59,683 nt of DNA, from assembly GCA_019119395.1 (NCBI GenBank), contig DWXC01000006.1, forward strand, positions 1-59,683, in the 5' to 3' direction. How positions within the stretch are numbered: the first letter of the stretch is position 1; each line of letters begins with the position of its first letter. Origin of the DNA: Candidatus Borkfalkia stercoripullorum. Its GTDB lineage: Bacteria > Bacillota > Clostridia > Christensenellales > Borkfalkiaceae. Of the stretch, positions 57,898 through 59,683 are shown piece after piece. Under the pieces are notes generated by a model that worked only from the letters and a program-made list of their open reading frames with translations, did not search any database and was not told where the DNA came from. The translations under genes were made by a program, and so were the position numbers.

Positions 57898-57937
57898 TAT
57901 GTTTGCCGTAAAATTATGGAGAATCATTGCCTTTTAC

Positions 57938-58378
57938 TTATACGAGCATTCTCATCTGACCCGTATCCGGTAAAAAATCAATACTTTCTCGCCGCAACGT
58001 CTGCTTCATTTCCATGCCGTCTCGAAAAACAACTTTGATCTGATCCTTTGACTCTATCACCACACATTCAATGAGTTTTCTGACCACCTCGTCATTATAG
58101 GCCATCGGACAGTTTTTCAATCCGTCTATAACCGTACAGATAGAATCGAGGCGGGCCTGTGTTATTTTTTGACTATCTTTCTCTTTATGGATCAGCCTGA
58201 GTTTTTCTTGCAACTCATTTTTTTCATTAATGAGCTGTTGTATTCTGTTTTCATCAAAACCGTCCATAGTATCGGCGGATGCTGTATCGATCATGGAGTT
58301 AAATTCCGCATCGATTTGTGCGATACGGAATTCTATGTCAATACTATTCTCTTCTTCTATGTGAAACGGCACAAACAA
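57938..58378 (-). pseudogene. C-terminal remnant of a large serine recombinase
   Basis: A 146-codon frame, bounded upstream by a stop, that encodes only the end of a large serine recombinase: a coiled coil (QQLINEKNELQEKLRLIHKE) followed by YNDEVVRKLIECVVIESKDQIKVVFRDGME. The catalytic resolvase domain and zinc domain are missing, and the apparent start is a TTG without a ribosome binding site. It marks the edge of a former integrative element. Normal GC content resumes ~20 bp to its right. Confidence 0.82.
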
Positions 58379-58392
58379 TTTTTATGCAGGAC

Positions 58393-58421
58393 TTGAAAAG
58401 CGCCACCACCTATGATATACT
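58393..58421 (+). promoter_or_regulatory. Promoter of the small membrane protein gene
   Basis: TTGAAA (58393-58398) and TATACT (58416-58421) are 17 bp apart on the plus strand. Confidence 0.75.
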
Positions 58422-58457
58422 ATAAACGGTTTCAACCATAGCAGGAGAGTGCGGGAT

Positions 58458-58928
58458 ATGAAAGTTATTGCGGAACGGGACAAAATCCTGTTTTATATTT
58501 TAATCGCGGCGGGTTCCATATGCTTGGCGGTCGGCATATCGCTGTTAATAGTTTTCCTCGTTTGGTGGTATAGCTTGATCATTGTTTTCGGAGCCATTTT
58601 CCTTTCGGTCGGACTACGTTACGGCCTGATGCCCAAAACGGCGATCCTGCAAAAGGGCGGCGACTTTATATTTTGCTTTTTTCTGCGGCAGAAAAGCATT
58701 CCCGTCGATTCAATTCAATTTGTACACTATCCTGAAACAGGTTCTTTCGCCAACAGAGGCGACGACATTTTTAGCTCTCTTCACATTTTGAAACACGACA
58801 TCCGAACACTGACGATAACTTATACCGAAAACGGTGCGGCACGGCAATTCCACCTTGTCTGCATTCGTGATGCCTCCGCTGCGGCTGCAGCGATCGATTC
58901 GATCGTCAAACAGCACCGCCGCACCTGA
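58458..58928 (+). CDS. Two-helix membrane protein with cytoplasmic PH-like domain
   Basis: A 156-residue protein with two membrane helices (residues ~12-32 and 36-56) and a soluble beta-rich C-terminus (ILQKGGDFIFCFFLRQKSIPVDSIQFV...HDIRTLTITYTENG) that resembles bacterial PH-like YdbS/YdbT modules. The ATG at 58458 is preferred over the GTG at 58449, which is only two bases from the AGGAG site. It is monocistronic, with promoter and terminator visible. The function is unknown. Confidence 0.72.
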   Translation: MKVIAERDKILFYILIAAGSICLAVGISLLIVFLVWWYSLIIVFGAIFLSVGLRYGLMPKTAILQKGGDFIFCFFLRQKSIPVDSIQFVHYPETGSFANRGDDIFSSLHILKHDIRTLTITYTENGAARQFHLVCIRDASAAAAAIDSIVKQHRRT

Positions 58929-58962
58929 CAGCTTTTACAGGCGGTAGTACATACAATCGAAA

Positions 58963-58999
58963 GGGAATACGGGCGAATTTCTGCCCGTATTCCCCTATT
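58963..58999 (+). terminator. Terminator of the membrane protein gene
   Basis: A perfect 12-bp stem GGGAATACGGGC / GCCCGTATTCCC is followed by CTATTTTT. I see nothing else in the 59000-59159 gap. Confidence 0.9.
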
Positions 59000-59159
59000 T
59001 TTACCCGAATGCCTTTGCATAAATCCCACACCGCTATATATATATATTTCTTATACAGACGCATGCTCCTTATTCGTCAAAATCCCGAACTCCCGTTCCA
59101 ACACGGGCGGGGCAAGCAGCGGTATAAGTTTTCTGCACGACCTCAAATCAAATCTTCTT

Positions 59160-59576
59160 TTAACTTCCGAACCGGATCGTTCCTGTTTGCAGGTCTTCGC
59201 CATCGTGCAGCATCTCTATGATCGCAGTCAGTTGATCGTAATCTCCGTATTCGTCACCGTTCAACGCCGCCCACCAAAGCGAGCGCATGACCTCGCGGCA
59301 TTCTTTGCTCCCCACTGAACCTAAGAAACTATTGCACAACGCAGGATCGTAGTCCGCGCCCTCCTTGTTAAAGGCGTCTTTCAACTTGAGCCACAATTTG
59401 TGCGCCTGTCTGAAAACCTCTGCGTCATCCGTTCCTATGATGTCCGCCAATGTTGTTTCTTCCCTGCCGTGAAAACTCATCTTTGTATGGGCGTTTGCAA
59501 CGATTTCCTCGTCTGTCTGCCATTCGTAATTGTAATTCTTTACATTTTTCTCCTCATTCCTTTCTGCTCTTGCCAT
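59160..59576 (-). CDS. Hypothetical protein
   Basis: A 138-residue acidic, soluble protein starting at the ATG at 59576 (MARAERNEEKN), with AAGGAGGAG upstream at about 11 nt. The N-terminus is highly charged. The body (residues ~40-138) is mostly helical with conserved-looking segments FRQAHKLWLKLKDAFNKEG and EVMRSLWWAALNGDEYGDYDQL. I do not recognise the family. It lies just downstream of a terminator, so it is probably a separate transcription unit or a read-through product. Confidence 0.65.
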   Translation of the reverse strand: MARAERNEEKNVKNYNYEWQTDEEIVANAHTKMSFHGREETTLADIIGTDDAEVFRQAHKLWLKLKDAFNKEGADYDPALCNSFLGSVGSKECREVMRSLWWAALNGDEYGDYDQLTAIIEMLHDGEDLQTGTIRFGS

Positions 59577-59601
59577 CTGTTTTCGCTCCTCCTTTTTGCA
59601 T

Positions 59602-59636
59602 AAAAAAAGCACACAGGTTTTTTACCTATGTGCTTT
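59602..59636 (-). terminator. Terminator at the right edge
   Basis: A 12-bp stem with one mismatch (AAAGCACA-AGGT and complement) is followed by TTTTTTT on the minus strand. It should end transcription of a gene lying to the right of the window. The final 47 bp hold no identifiable gene. Confidence 0.75.
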
Positions 59637-59683
59637 GATTTTTATCCGATTTATGTTTTATGTAAGTTCAAGTCCCGGCACAA

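Noticed and set aside
59640-59683. Possible tRNA 3' end on the plus strand (GTTCAAGTCC-like sequence)
   Set aside because: The flanking bases do not form a T-stem and no other tRNA arm is present.

Overview
The window reads as one contiguous piece of a spore-forming, Gram-positive chromosome of class Clostridia. The pointers are yabP, yabQ and a ytxC-like gene, a T-box leader on thrS, an L20-type leader on infC, sigma-A promoters of TTGACA-N17-TATAAT type, and strong AGGAGG ribosome binding sites. Base composition is moderately GC-rich except for an AT-rich island near 55.7-58.4 kb. The gene style resembles uncultured gut Christensenellales/Borkfalkiaceae, but that placement is an inference.

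Layout. (1) 1-2.3 kb: the end of a prophage or phage-like region on the minus strand, with a tail-fibre/baseplate protein and the first part of the next gene. (2) 2.4-31 kb: housekeeping, almost all on the minus strand. It holds an SDR oxidoreductase, a ZIP metal transporter, a two-gene Fe-S assembly unit (SufC plus one SufB/D-like protein), purB, ydbC, gyrB-gyrA, a tiny four-CxxC protein on the plus strand, a sporulation/division operon (yabP-yabQ-divIC-ppx-M50 peptidase) behind a sigma-E-like promoter, typA, a membrane-anchored metallo-beta-lactamase-fold pair, proA, yebC, an rRNA methyltransferase, infC-rpmI-rplT, thrS and a ytxC-like gene. A small membrane protein and leuS follow on the plus strand. 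(3) 30.4-55.3 kb: a large carbohydrate-utilisation locus. (4) 55.3-58.4 kb: an AT-rich acquired island with an unknown gene, a BRO-N/Fic fusion and the 3' remnant of a large serine recombinase. (5) 58.4 kb to the end: a small membrane protein and a hypothetical gene.

In the carbohydrate locus, a lipoprotein binding protein and two MalF/MalG-type permeases import an oligosaccharide; no ATPase is encoded nearby. Two very large secreted proteins with Ig-like repeats and a DUF4838 lipoprotein lie outside the membrane. Cytoplasmic GH43-like, GH94-like, GH42-like and GH5-like enzymes would process the imported sugar. A mannonate-dehydratase-like enzyme, an SDR dehydrogenase, a beta-propeller lactonase and an RraA-type aldolase could then handle an acidic sugar through an oxidation/lactone/dehydration/aldol-cleavage sequence. 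An IclR-family regulator is divergent from the dehydratase. Their two promoters are back-to-back around a perfect TTTCA-N5-TGAAA palindrome, which makes it a credible operator.

The most notable points are: the largest surface-protein gene is cut by two in-frame stop codons 48 bp apart while the rest of its 1,410-codon frame is open; infC has no in-frame AUG, GUG or UUG near its ribosome binding site and seems to start at AUC; GyrA carries Phe at the position of E. coli Ser83; and the AT-rich island encodes a BRO-N domain fused to a class III autoinhibited Fic enzyme.
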